Assembly (NCBI GenBank): GCA_937926755.1
Contig: CALBBA010000189.1
Coordinates: forward strand, 1 to 13,613
Reading direction: 5' to 3'
DNA length: 13,613 nucleotides
DNA from: an uncultured Collinsella sp.
GTDB taxonomy: Bacteria > Actinomycetota > Coriobacteriia > Coriobacteriales > Coriobacteriaceae
The translations under genes and the position numbers were made by a program. Shown one piece after another: positions 1 to 7,222 of the stretch; the first letter of the stretch is position 1; each line of letters starts with the position of its first letter. The notes beneath the pieces were generated by a model. That model was not told the origin of the DNA, did no database searches, and saw nothing but the letters and a program-made list of their open reading frames with translations.

Positions 1-90
1 CCGCAGGAAGCTTGGATACGCCTAGGCGCGGTCCAAGAAATCGTCCGCACCCCCATTTAGGAACTATTTCACCGCAACTTATAGGGAATC

Positions 91-519
91 CTAGGCGATG
101 CGGAGGGGGTTTGCGGCGTCGACGGCGTCGGGAGCGTCGGAAGGACTGGCGGGGGCAGCGTCTGCCGGATCCTCGTCGGGGGTCTCAATCTGCTTGATCA
201 TGACCTCCTGGCCCTGCAGCAGGTATGTTTCGCCACTGCCGCAATGGGGGCAGGTCTTGCCGTGCTCGACTGTCGCATAGTCGCGGCCGCACGCCTCGCA
301 ATGCGTCACGGCCTCGACAGGCTCCACGACAAGCTCCGCGCCCTGCGTGATAGGCTTTTTATCTGCCGCCCAGCGCCAAGCGTCGAGCAGCAAGTCGGGA
401 ACGACGCCCGAGACCTCGCCCAGCAGCAGCGTGACGCTCGAAACGCGACTCACGCCATTGGCGCGCGCCACGTTCTCAACATCGCGGATAATGTGGTAAA
501 CGATTCCGAGCTCGTGCAC
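91..519 (-). CDS. hypA: Hydrogenase/urease nickel metallochaperone HypA
   Basis: HypA delivers nickel, with HypB, to the large subunit of [NiFe] hydrogenases in the cytoplasm. The 142-residue product opens with the family signature MHELGI; His2 is the known nickel ligand. It carries the zinc-site pair CEAC (Cys74, Cys77) and CPHC (Cys90, Cys93), spaced as in the family. The start is GTG at 519, supported by GGCGGAGG five to six bases upstream. The gene lies 30 bp behind the Fe-S flavoprotein gene on the same strand, so the two are probably co-transcribed. Residues from about 112 to the end form an Ala/Asp/Pro-rich acidic tail beyond the usual ~115-residue HypA core. No hypB or hydrogenase gene is visible here; they may lie elsewhere in the genome. 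Family assignment is secure; which enzyme it serves is unknown. Confidence 0.93.
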   Translation of the reverse strand: MHELGIVYHIIRDVENVARANGVSRVSSVTLLLGEVSGVVPDLLLDAWRWAADKKPITQGAELVVEPVEAVTHCEACGRDYATVEHGKTCPHCGSGETYLLQGQEVMIKQIETPDEDPADAAPASPSDAPDAVDAANPLRIA

Positions 520-549
520 TTTTTCCTCCGCCGTTCCCGTTATGACTAC

Positions 550-3327
550 TTACTTGCGACCGAACTTGATTTTGATTGCACGCTTTAAAGCGTACTTGCC
601 AAGGCTCGGGAGCTTTTGCTCGTATTTGACCATCGTTGAGCACTCGGGGCGGTCGCGGTCCAGATGGATGGCGTCGAACGCGCACTTGGTGGTGCACAGA
701 CCGCAGCCGATACACTTGTTGGGGTCGACGATCGAGGCGCCGCAACCCAGGCAGCGGGCGGTCTCGGCGCGCACCTGCTCTTCGGTAAAGGTCTCGACGT
801 ACTCGCTAAACGGCGCGGTCTTCTCGCGCCCGCGGTCCACGTGGGCGACCTCGCGGCTCGCGTTGTCGTAGCTCTCGATCACGACATCGTCGCGGTCGAG
901 CGCGGTGTAGCGGCGCTGGTTGCGGCCGATGGTGAGCGTGGATCCCGGCTGCACAAAGCGATGGATAGAGACGGCGGCCTCGTGACCGGCGGCGATGGCA
1001 TCGATGGCAAAGCTCGGGCCGGTGTAGACGTCGCCGCCCACAAAGATGTCGGGCTCGGCGGTCTGGTAGGTCTGGGGGTCGGCAAGGGCACCCTGGCCTC
1101 GGCCAAGCTCCACCTTGGAGCCAGCCAGCAGGTCGCCCCACACAATAGACTGGCCAATCGACATGACGACGCGGTCGGCATCGACACGGCGCAGATCGTT
1201 CTCGTCGTATTCGGGCGCAAACCGGCCCTCGTCGTCAAAGACACGCGTGCAGCGCTTGAAGGTGATACCGCACACACGACCGGCCTCGTCTTGGTGAATC
1301 TCCTTGGGGCCCCAGCCGCAGCTGATGTGCGCGCCGTCCTCAACGGCCTCGCGACGCTCCTCCTCGCTGGCGGGCATCTGGGCCTCGCTCTCCAGGCAGA
1401 ACATCTCAACGTGCTCGGAACCCAGACGGCAGGCATTGCGCGCGACATCGATAGCCACGTTGCCGCCGCCCACCACAATGGTGCGGCCGGGCAGCGCGTC
1501 GATCTTGCCGCTGTTGACCTCGCGCAAGAAGTCGACGGCCACGGTCACGTCCTCGGCGTCCTCGCCCGGAATACCGGCAAGGCGGCCGCCCTGGCAGCCG
1601 ATAGCCACGTAGAAGGCCTTAAAGCCCTGTTCGCGCAGCTCGTCGAGCGTCACATCGCGACCGACCTCCACGCCATAGCGGAACTCGGCACCCATCAAGC
1701 GAATGATCTCGACCTCGGCCTCGACAACGTCCTTCTCCAGCTTAAAGCTGGGAATACCGTAGGTGAGCATACCGCCCGGGCGCTCGTTCTTTTCGAACAC
1801 GACGGGCTTGTAGCCCTTCTCGGCCAGATAGAAGGCACAGGACAGGCCGGCCGGGCCGGCACCGATAATGGCGACCTTCTGGTCGAAGCCGCCGGCACGC
1901 GTCGGGGTCACAACAGGTGGGACATAGCGGGTCGCGGCATCCAGATCGCGCTGGGCGATGAACTTCTTGACCTCGTCGATAGCCACGGCGGCGTCCACAC
2001 GACCGCGGGTGCAGGCATCCTCACAGCGGCGGTTGCACACACGGCCGCAGATAGCGGGCAGCGGGTTCTCGCGCTTAATGAGTGCCAGGGCCTCGTCATA
2101 GCGACCCTGAGCCGCAAGCTTCAAATAACCCTGAACGGCGACATGCGCGGGGCAGGCCGTCTTGCAGGGAGCGGTGCCGGACCCATGCGTCTCGATGCGG
2201 TTGTCGTTGCGGTAGTTGGGCGACCACTTGGTGTGGTCCCACTTGGTGGCATCGGGCAGCTCCTGGCGCGGATACTCGGGCACCTGTCCGCCGGCCTTTT
2301 TGCTGCAGAGCTTCTGGCCCAGCTTGGCAGCGCCGGCCGGACACACCTCAACGCAGCGACCGCAGGCCACGCACTTGTCCTTCTCGACCTTGGCGACATA
2401 GGCCGAGCGCGACAGGTTGGGCGTGTTGAACAGCTGAGAGGTGCGCAGGGCGTAGCACACGTTGACGTTGCAGTTGCAGATGGCGAAGATCTTGTTCTCT
2501 CCGTCAATGTTGGTGATCTGGTGCACAAAGCCGTTGTCCTCGGCCTGATGCAAGATGCCGTAGACCTCGTCGCGGGTCACGTAATGCCCGCGGTCGGTCT
2601 CGACCACGTAGTCGGCCATATCGCCCACGGCAATGCACCAATCGGCCGGATCGTCGGCGCAGCCCTCGCCCATCACGCGACGGCTCGCACGGCAGCTGCA
2701 GGTGCTGGCGGCATACTTGCCCTCGTACTTGTCGAGCCAGTGCTCGATATGCTCAATCGGCACCGACGTGCTCGCGGCATCGATGGCCTTCTCGACCGGA
2801 ATGACATGCATGCCGATGCCGGCGCCTCCGGGCGGCACCATCGGCGTGGCCTTGGACAGCGGCCCCTTGGACGCCTGCTCAAAGAACTTAGCGTAGACCG
2901 GATGCTCCTCGAGCTGGCCAACGCGCATGTTGAGGAATTCGGCGGAACCCGGCACCAGCATGGGCAGGACCCACTGCTTAGCGCGCTCGGGGTTTTCCCA
3001 GTTGTACTCGAGCAGGCCCGTGTAGCTCATGTCGTCGAGCATCTTCTCGATATCGGCCTCGGGCATGCCGGTGAGCTTGATCATCTCGGGCAGCGTGTAG
3101 GGACGGCGCATCTTCATCTTGCAGAGCACCTCGGCCTGCTCGTCAGTCGCGGCCTCGGCAAACGACCAGTACTCGTAGCCCAGCAGCTCGTCGCGGTGCA
3201 GCAGGCGGTTGGTGCAGTGCTCGCACAGTTTGACGATGGCCTCGCGCGGATGCTCCGGCAGCGGTGGTACAAACTCCGCGCCGATATCGGGCTCGGTGTA
3301 GCTAATCCCCGGTCCGTTGAGAATCAT
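550..3327 (-). CDS. GltD-like FAD/NAD(P) oxidoreductase with multiple [4Fe-4S] clusters
   Basis: A 925-residue cytoplasmic electron-transfer flavoprotein. Reading from ATG 3327: the N-terminal ~370 residues hold an early CEHC (35-38), a winged-helix-like stretch (~75-125), a CSC group near 210, a CNCxxxxC group (284-291) and a ferredoxin motif CVACGRCVEVC (319-329). A GltD-like region follows: APCKTACP (387-393) and CGRVCNRRCEDAC (427-439), the FAD Rossmann motif GAGPAG (489-494), PGGMLTYGIP (from ~517), the NAD(P) motif GGGNVAIDVAR (620-630) and the second FAD signature VGGD with a downstream AAGHEAA (760-785). The C-terminus adds CLGC (859-862) and CIGCGLCTTKC (872-882). Known relatives (glutamate synthase small subunit, NfnB-type and dihydropyrimidine dehydrogenase-type proteins) move electrons between NAD(P)H and Fe-S carriers; the electron acceptor here is unknown. 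I chose ATG 3327 because GAGAAGGGA sits five bases upstream; an in-frame start at 3411 would add 28 poorly family-like residues. It is divergent from tetR and followed by hypA. Confidence 0.88.
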   Translation of the reverse strand: MILNGPGISYTEPDIGAEFVPPLPEHPREAIVKLCEHCTNRLLHRDELLGYEYWSFAEAATDEQAEVLCKMKMRRPYTLPEMIKLTGMPEADIEKMLDDMSYTGLLEYNWENPERAKQWVLPMLVPGSAEFLNMRVGQLEEHPVYAKFFEQASKGPLSKATPMVPPGGAGIGMHVIPVEKAIDAASTSVPIEHIEHWLDKYEGKYAASTCSCRASRRVMGEGCADDPADWCIAVGDMADYVVETDRGHYVTRDEVYGILHQAEDNGFVHQITNIDGENKIFAICNCNVNVCYALRTSQLFNTPNLSRSAYVAKVEKDKCVACGRCVEVCPAGAAKLGQKLCSKKAGGQVPEYPRQELPDATKWDHTKWSPNYRNDNRIETHGSGTAPCKTACPAHVAVQGYLKLAAQGRYDEALALIKRENPLPAICGRVCNRRCEDACTRGRVDAAVAIDEVKKFIAQRDLDAATRYVPPVVTPTRAGGFDQKVAIIGAGPAGLSCAFYLAEKGYKPVVFEKNERPGGMLTYGIPSFKLEKDVVEAEVEIIRLMGAEFRYGVEVGRDVTLDELREQGFKAFYVAIGCQGGRLAGIPGEDAEDVTVAVDFLREVNSGKIDALPGRTIVVGGGNVAIDVARNACRLGSEHVEMFCLESEAQMPASEEERREAVEDGAHISCGWGPKEIHQDEAGRVCGITFKRCTRVFDDEGRFAPEYDENDLRRVDADRVVMSIGQSIVWGDLLAGSKVELGRGQGALADPQTYQTAEPDIFVGGDVYTGPSFAIDAIAAGHEAAVSIHRFVQPGSTLTIGRNQRRYTALDRDDVVIESYDNASREVAHVDRGREKTAPFSEYVETFTEEQVRAETARCLGCGASIVDPNKCIGCGLCTTKCAFDAIHLDRDRPECSTMVKYEQKLPSLGKYALKRAIKIKFGRK

Positions 3328-3412
3328 GGTTGTCCCTTCTCTTGCCACAGCCCGGCGAGGCCGCGGCACCCCTCTTTTTTTGCAGGCCGGGCATGCTCCC
3401 ATGCCGTTCACC

Positions 3413-3462
3413 TGTCATTGTTGACATTGTGTCAAAAATAGTATTGACGAACCGTCAACAAT
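3413..3462. promoter_or_regulatory. Twin palindromic operator, probably for the adjacent TetR regulator
   Basis: Two 15-bp palindromes of one design lie in the divergent gap: TTGACATTGTGTCAA (3421-3435) and TTGACGAACCGTCAA (3444-3458). Both have six-base arms around a three-base centre and are centred 23 bp apart, about two helical turns. A third overlapping inverted pair, TGTCA-ttgt-TGACA, occupies 3413-3426. The outer arms ATTGTTGAC (3417-3425) and GTCAACAAT (3454-3462) also mirror each other over nine bases. A minus-strand -10-like TACTAT (3438-3443) lies between the two sites. The layout fits cooperative TetR-family binding that would repress both directions. Binding itself is inferred. 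Confidence 0.75.
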
Positions 3463-3517
3463 ATTCAAGACTGTTAGGCGAATGGTCGGGCCCAAACGGA
3501 TGAAAGGCGGCAAACGC

Positions 3518-4180
3518 ATGGGCAACAACACAGCAGATACCTCTGTGGTCGATGCCGTCCCCGCATCCGACAGCGCGGCAAAGCGCCTGACGGGCGACGA
3601 ACGCCGTCGCGAGATCCTCGCCGCCGTGCGCACCGTAAGCTCCGAGCTGGGCGTGTCGCATCTGTCTGTCTCGGCCGTGACCAAGCGAGCCGGCTGCACG
3701 CGCTCGCTGTTCTACCACTACTTCGCCGATATGGACGCCGCCGTCACCGCCGTGATGGACGATGTGATCGACGGTTTTATCGCCGAGCTCGAGCAGTGGA
3801 ATGCCAGCCGCATCGTCGGTGATATCGAGGGCGCACTCGACACCGTCGCCCCGCTCTTTAAGCGCCTGGTCGCCAGCGGCCACGAGCTGCCGAGCACACT
3901 CACCTCGAGCAGCGGCGCACTCTACGGCGGCTTTTTGCACAACGTGGTCCAGCGCGTGGCGCAGTATATCTGCGACACCACCGTGGTGGATTTTGTCGCC
4001 CATCACGAGCTACGCATCGACCATGTCTACGAGACGTTCTACACCCTCATCATGGGGTTGTTGATGTATATCCGCACGCACCCCGATGTGCCCGACGAGA
4101 CGGTCAAGGAAATCATCGCCTCGACGCTCCACATCGAGGGCTACACCGCCAAGTATCCGGAGCGCAAGCCCCAGAACTGA
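3518..4180 (+). CDS. TetR/AcrR family transcriptional regulator
   Basis: A 220-residue ligand-responsive repressor. The N-terminal DNA-binding domain is clear: GDERRREILAAV begins helix 1 near residue 26, and the helix-turn-helix with SVSAVTKRAGCTRSLFYHYF (residues ~51-69) is typical of TetR, including the FYHYF end of the recognition helix. The C-terminal ~140 residues are the variable ligand-binding domain, with no recognisable ligand. Three in-frame ATGs exist (3482, 3500, 3518). I prefer 3518 because AAAGGCGG lies seven bases upstream; the earlier starts would add 6-12 basic residues. The gene is divergent from the Fe-S flavoprotein and 63 bp upstream of the DUF5692-like gene. The twin palindromes upstream are its likely operators, so it is probably autoregulated. 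The inducer is unknown. Confidence 0.88.
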   Translation: MGNNTADTSVVDAVPASDSAAKRLTGDERRREILAAVRTVSSELGVSHLSVSAVTKRAGCTRSLFYHYFADMDAAVTAVMDDVIDGFIAELEQWNASRIVGDIEGALDTVAPLFKRLVASGHELPSTLTSSSGALYGGFLHNVVQRVAQYICDTTVVDFVAHHELRIDHVYETFYTLIMGLLMYIRTHPDVPDETVKEIIASTLHIEGYTAKYPERKPQN

Positions 4181-4197
4181 CGACATTTGGCCAAACT

Positions 4198-4225
4198 GCC
4201 CGCGATCAGAAGAGGGGCCGCGGGC
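4198..4225 (+). other. Intercistronic hairpin between tetR and the membrane-protein gene
   Basis: GCCCGCG (4198-4204) and CGCGGGC (4219-4225) form a perfect seven-base GC stem around a 14-base loop, just before the AAAGGAG ribosome binding site (from 4231) of the next gene. A ten-base palindrome TTTGGCCAAA (4186-4195) lies immediately before it. There is no T run, so it is not a typical terminator. It could stabilise the mRNA or partly attenuate read-through, which is inference. Confidence 0.45.
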
Positions 4226-4243
4226 GTGTGAAAGGAGAGCAGC

Positions 4244-5251
4244 ATGCTGTTCGATGTTTGGGGTAGCAATACCCTTATCCACTGGGTCGGCTGGGCCATG
4301 GTCTTTATCGGCCTGATCGTGCTCAACGAGGTCGGCCGCCGCACCAAGCTCGGCGCGGCCATCATCTTTGGCGTGGCTCCGCTGGCCATGACCATCTACT
4401 GCGTCGCCATCGCCATCGGCGTCTCACAGGGTGCCGAGTGGACGCTCACCAACCCCACCCATGTGTACCAGAACAGCTGGTTCCACTACGCCAAGGTATA
4501 CGCGGCGCTTGCCGGTTGCTGGGGCTTCATTGCCATTAAGTACCAGTGGGGCAAGATCGGCAAGGCGCATTGGTTCCGCGCTTGGCCGTTTGTGATCGTG
4601 GCCATCAACATCATGATCGCCGTCGTGTCCGACTTTGAGAGCGCCTATCACTTCTTTGTCCTGGGCCAGTCCACCTGGGTCACCTCCGAAGGTGCTACGC
4701 AGCTGGCCGGCTGGAACAACGTGTTCAACGGCATCGCCGGTATCATCAACATCTTCTGCATGACCGGTTGGTGGAGCGTCTACGCCTCCGAGGACAAGAC
4801 TGACATGCTGTGGCCCGACATGACCTGGGTCTACATCATCGCCTACGATATCTGGAACTTCTGCTACACCTACAACTGCCTGCCCACCCACTCCTGGTTC
4901 TGCGGCTTTGCACTGCTGCTGGCGCCCACCGTCGCCGCCTTTATCTGGAACAAGGGCGGCTGGATCCAGAACCGTGCCTTTACGCTGGCTATTTGGTGCA
5001 TGTTTGCCCAGGTGTTCCCCTACTTCCAGGAGGAGTCCATCTTTGTGACCCACTCCACGCTCGACCCCGGCGCCGCCACCGCAGTCTCGATCGCCGCACT
5101 GGTCGCCAACATCGCCGCGATCATCTACATCATCTACCGTGCCAAGAAGCTCGGCCGCAACCCCTACAAGCAGGATGTCTTTGAGGGCACCGGCGATTGG
5201 GAGAAGGCCACCGCCCGCCGCGCCAAGGTTGATTACGCACACGCCGAGTAA
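4244..5251 (+). CDS. DUF5692-like polytopic membrane protein
   Basis: A 335-residue integral membrane protein with eight or nine predicted membrane segments (approximately 11-29, 36-60, 81-100, 111-128, 156-180, 193-215, 217-235, 243-260 and 275-298). The C-terminal ~35 residues are charged and cytoplasmic-looking (AKKLGRNPYKQ onward). It is rich in Trp, Tyr and in-membrane Cys (CYTYNCLP near 207-214). It resembles the uncharacterised DUF5692 family as I remember it; no transport or enzyme motif is recognised. The ATG is preceded by AAAGGAGAGCAGC, a strong ribosome binding site. It probably shares a transcript with tetR and is closed by the terminator at 5319-5357. Its place in a TetR-controlled divergent module with a flavin/Fe-S oxidoreductase suggests a transporter or membrane partner for the same substrate or electron chain. 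That role is inferred. Confidence 0.8.
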   Translation: MLFDVWGSNTLIHWVGWAMVFIGLIVLNEVGRRTKLGAAIIFGVAPLAMTIYCVAIAIGVSQGAEWTLTNPTHVYQNSWFHYAKVYAALAGCWGFIAIKYQWGKIGKAHWFRAWPFVIVAINIMIAVVSDFESAYHFFVLGQSTWVTSEGATQLAGWNNVFNGIAGIINIFCMTGWWSVYASEDKTDMLWPDMTWVYIIAYDIWNFCYTYNCLPTHSWFCGFALLLAPTVAAFIWNKGGWIQNRAFTLAIWCMFAQVFPYFQEESIFVTHSTLDPGAATAVSIAALVANIAAIIYIIYRAKKLGRNPYKQDVFEGTGDWEKATARRAKVDYAHAE

Positions 5252-5318
5252 CGTGTTTATTCCGTCCACATTTGGATGTATGCAAACTTAGCCGATGCCG
5301 CAATCGCGCGTCACGCGC

Positions 5319-5357
5319 AGCCCCGGAAAGCGATTCGCCTGCTTTCCGGGGCTTTTT
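5319..5357 (+). terminator. Rho-independent terminator after the DUF5692-like gene
   Basis: A perfect 13-bp stem, AGCCCCGGAAAGC (5319-5331) with GCTTTCCGGGGCT (5341-5353), encloses a nine-base loop and runs into TTTTT then GTTGTT on the plus strand. It lies about 70 bp past the stop of the membrane-protein gene and ends the tetR transcript. Confidence 0.93.
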
Positions 5358-5507
5358 GTTGTTGCGCGCATTCACGCACACATTCCACTCACACACACAT
5401 ATTCAAAACCTCTCGCACGGATAAAATCAGATTTCCAACCGCCTGACGGCCCTATATGGCCCCATTTTTGGGTACATTGTTGTCCCGATATTGAGCTTGG
5501 GGGATAT

Positions 5508-7010
5508 ATGAAAGATGAGACGATAGGCCAAGAGGATGCGGCCCAAGATGCAGAAGCGTGTGCCGAGGCCCTGGAGAGCCTAGACCAGATCGCGCTGGCC
5601 GAGATTGCGTTTGACGATTCGAGCGTTGATGCGCAGGATGAGCCGGAAATCGAGGCACAGCTCGATGATCAGGATGCAAAAGACGATGGCGCCGCGCCCA
5701 CCGAAGACGAGACGGGGCACGAGGAATCCGAATGCGAGGCCGACGACCAGCCCGAATCCGACACGAGCGAGGAAACCATCTTGCTCGACAGCTTGCCGGC
5801 CGAGGATTCGCTGACCCGCGAGCTCCCCGGCTTAGGCTCTGCGCCTGTCGTAGACGAGACCATCGCCATGGGTGATATTCCCCTACCGTCCGTTCCATCG
5901 GCACGCGAAGCCCAAGATCGCCGTCGCAAGATGTCTCCCAAGCGTCGCAATCTGATGATTGCCGGCGTCGTGGCGATCGCGCTGGTCGCCGGTGGCGCAG
6001 GATATGCCGCGTGGAACGGATACCGGCAAGAGCAGGCCGCCACTGTTGCCGCGAATGCGCATACCATGATGTCGGTGCGAATCGGCGTACGTGCCGCGGG
6101 GCTCGACTGCTCGACCGGCTCTAAGATCCCCGTGCAGGTGAGCGGTCAGGATTCTGATGGCTCTTCTGTGAGCGAAACGCTCTACGTGGACGAGCATGGC
6201 CGCGGCATCAAGCTGCTGCCTGGCGACTACACGCTCACCATCGCTGCCTCCCCCATCGCGGCCGACGGCACCATCTATACCGTCCCGACCACCAAGGCGC
6301 AGGTCGCTATCAAGAGCGACGGACAGGACCTGAGCGGCCAGGCCACCTTTAAGCTCAAGGTACCTTCGGCCGACACGGTAACCGACGACCAGATCGATGC
6401 CGCCGCCAAGCATGCCGAGGAGGGCGGCACAAGCTCCGCCGCTGCCGCCAAGGTGCTCCAGCAGGCAGCAATCACGCGCCGTGATGCCGCCGCCAACGCC
6501 GTAAGCGCGCAGAAGGCACAGGCGGCCCGCGATGCCGACGCTCGACATAAGGCGACGAATCTGTATCAGCTCGATATTCCCGTCGAGTGGTATGGCAAGG
6601 TCGCGACCTGGCAAAACGGCAGCACGCTGTGCATCTACCTTGCCGACGATACCAATACACCGATTGTGACCCTTGTCGCCGTGCGCGACGGTGAGAGCTT
6701 TACGCCCGATGAAGGCGATACGGTTTTGGGTGCGGCCAGCCTGGGCAACGGCTATACGGTCTATGCCAGCGGGCCCGTTTATCCGTATGTGGTGCCCCAG
6801 ACCATCAACGGGCGCACGCAGGATCCCGTGTCGACCTACCCCATGGACACGGCCATCGAGCTTGTCGAGCTTACGACCGGCAACCGCTACACCTACAGCC
6901 AGATCAAAAACGTGCTGGTCGGCAAGGACGGCAAGGCCGACGCCGCGACCAAGCTCGAGTGCGACTACCTCGCCCAGATTCTGCTGCCAAGCATCAAGGC
7001 TCAGGACTAG
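5508..7010 (+). CDS. Hypothetical single-pass membrane protein with acidic cytoplasmic N-terminus
   Basis: I do not recognise a named family. The 500-residue product starts at ATG 5508 after a GGGGG stretch about six bases upstream; the open frame runs further upstream but that part overlaps the preceding terminator. Residues 1-130 are very acidic and low in complexity (Asp/Glu/Ala-rich). A basic patch (RRRKMSPKRR, ~138-147) precedes one membrane helix (IAGVVAIALVAGGAGYAAW, ~151-169), which by the positive-inside rule puts the acidic part inside. The outer part has a beta-rich stretch with LLPGDYTLTI (~245), an Ala-rich probable coiled coil (~295-345) and a second beta-rich domain of about 150 residues, the last ~50 holding YSQIKNVLVGKDG. 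It has no partner genes and is flanked by terminators. An envelope or surface role is inferred. Confidence 0.75.
   Translation: MKDETIGQEDAAQDAEACAEALESLDQIALAEIAFDDSSVDAQDEPEIEAQLDDQDAKDDGAAPTEDETGHEESECEADDQPESDTSEETILLDSLPAEDSLTRELPGLGSAPVVDETIAMGDIPLPSVPSAREAQDRRRKMSPKRRNLMIAGVVAIALVAGGAGYAAWNGYRQEQAATVAANAHTMMSVRIGVRAAGLDCSTGSKIPVQVSGQDSDGSSVSETLYVDEHGRGIKLLPGDYTLTIAASPIAADGTIYTVPTTKAQVAIKSDGQDLSGQATFKLKVPSADTVTDDQIDAAAKHAEEGGTSSAAAAKVLQQAAITRRDAAANAVSAQKAQAARDADARHKATNLYQLDIPVEWYGKVATWQNGSTLCIYLADDTNTPIVTLVAVRDGESFTPDEGDTVLGAASLGNGYTVYASGPVYPYVVPQTINGRTQDPVSTYPMDTAIELVELTTGNRYTYSQIKNVLVGKDGKADAATKLECDYLAQILLPSIKAQD
6895..6927 (+). repeat. Internal copy of a 33-bp exact repeat
   Basis: This stretch of the membrane-protein gene (coding for SQIKNVLVGK) is identical over 33 bases to the last 33 bases of the window (13581-13613). 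The base before it differs (T here, A there). Confidence 0.9.
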
Positions 7011-7036
7011 CCGGCCGCAGCGGGGGCAGTCTTTTT

Positions 7037-7087
7037 GGGACGGAGCTCTTTTAGCCACCTGCCCGATGATTTTTTGAGCCTCGTCCC
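7037..7087. other. Possible imperfect hairpin in the convergent intergenic gap
   Basis: GGGACGGAGCTC (7037-7048) pairs with GAGCCTCGTCCC (7076-7087) with two internal mismatches around a 27-base loop that ends in a T run (7070-7075). It lies just after the stop of the membrane-protein gene. There is no T run after the stem, so it is at best a weak terminator or a structured 3' end. Confidence 0.35.
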
Positions 7088-7152
7088 AGAAGAAGGACGC
7101 CCGCGCTCCAACAATGTGCTTCTGCCGAACGCCGACACAAACCATACCCACG

Positions 7153-7184
7153 AAAAGACCCAGCCAAACTTGCGGCTGGGTCTT
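7153..7184 (-). terminator. Terminator hairpin for the deoC-manA-SDR operon (possibly bidirectional)
   Basis: A perfect 11-bp stem, AAGACCCAGCC (7155-7165) with GGCTGGGTCTT (7174-7184), and an eight-base loop. Read on the minus strand the stem is followed by T residues (AAAA at 7153-7156 on the plus strand). It lies about 40 bases beyond the stop of the SDR gene. On the plus strand the stem ends in CTT only, so it would be weaker for the opposing gene. Confidence 0.85.
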
Positions 7185-7222
7185 CGAATCGAGCGGCCGA
7201 TATGCCATCGGCGCTGCACATG

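Noticed and set aside
1..56. A minus-strand ATG at 56 open to the left edge (18 codons)
   Set aside because: No ribosome binding site before it and too short to judge.
664..3441. A 925-codon open frame on the plus strand opposite the Fe-S flavoprotein gene
   Set aside because: It is a complement-frame shadow typical of high-GC genes; no domain is recognisable, while the minus-strand reading has many exact cofactor motifs.
4424..5269. A 281-codon minus-strand open frame opposite the DUF5692-like gene
   Set aside because: It overlaps the terminator-proximal end and the whole membrane-protein gene, whose hydrophobic segments and ribosome binding site mark the real coding strand.
5295..5507. 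A 71-residue N-terminal extension of the membrane-tethered protein
   Set aside because: The extension starts before the strong terminator hairpin at 5319-5357, so this DNA is unlikely to be translated; ATG 5508 has a usable ribosome binding site.
5883..7208. A 441-codon minus-strand open frame opposite the membrane-protein gene
   Set aside because: Composition is Gly/Arg/Val-rich shadow-like across the overlap and no start with a ribosome binding site is convincing. Only its first ~60 codons lie outside the sense gene, noted separately as a finding.
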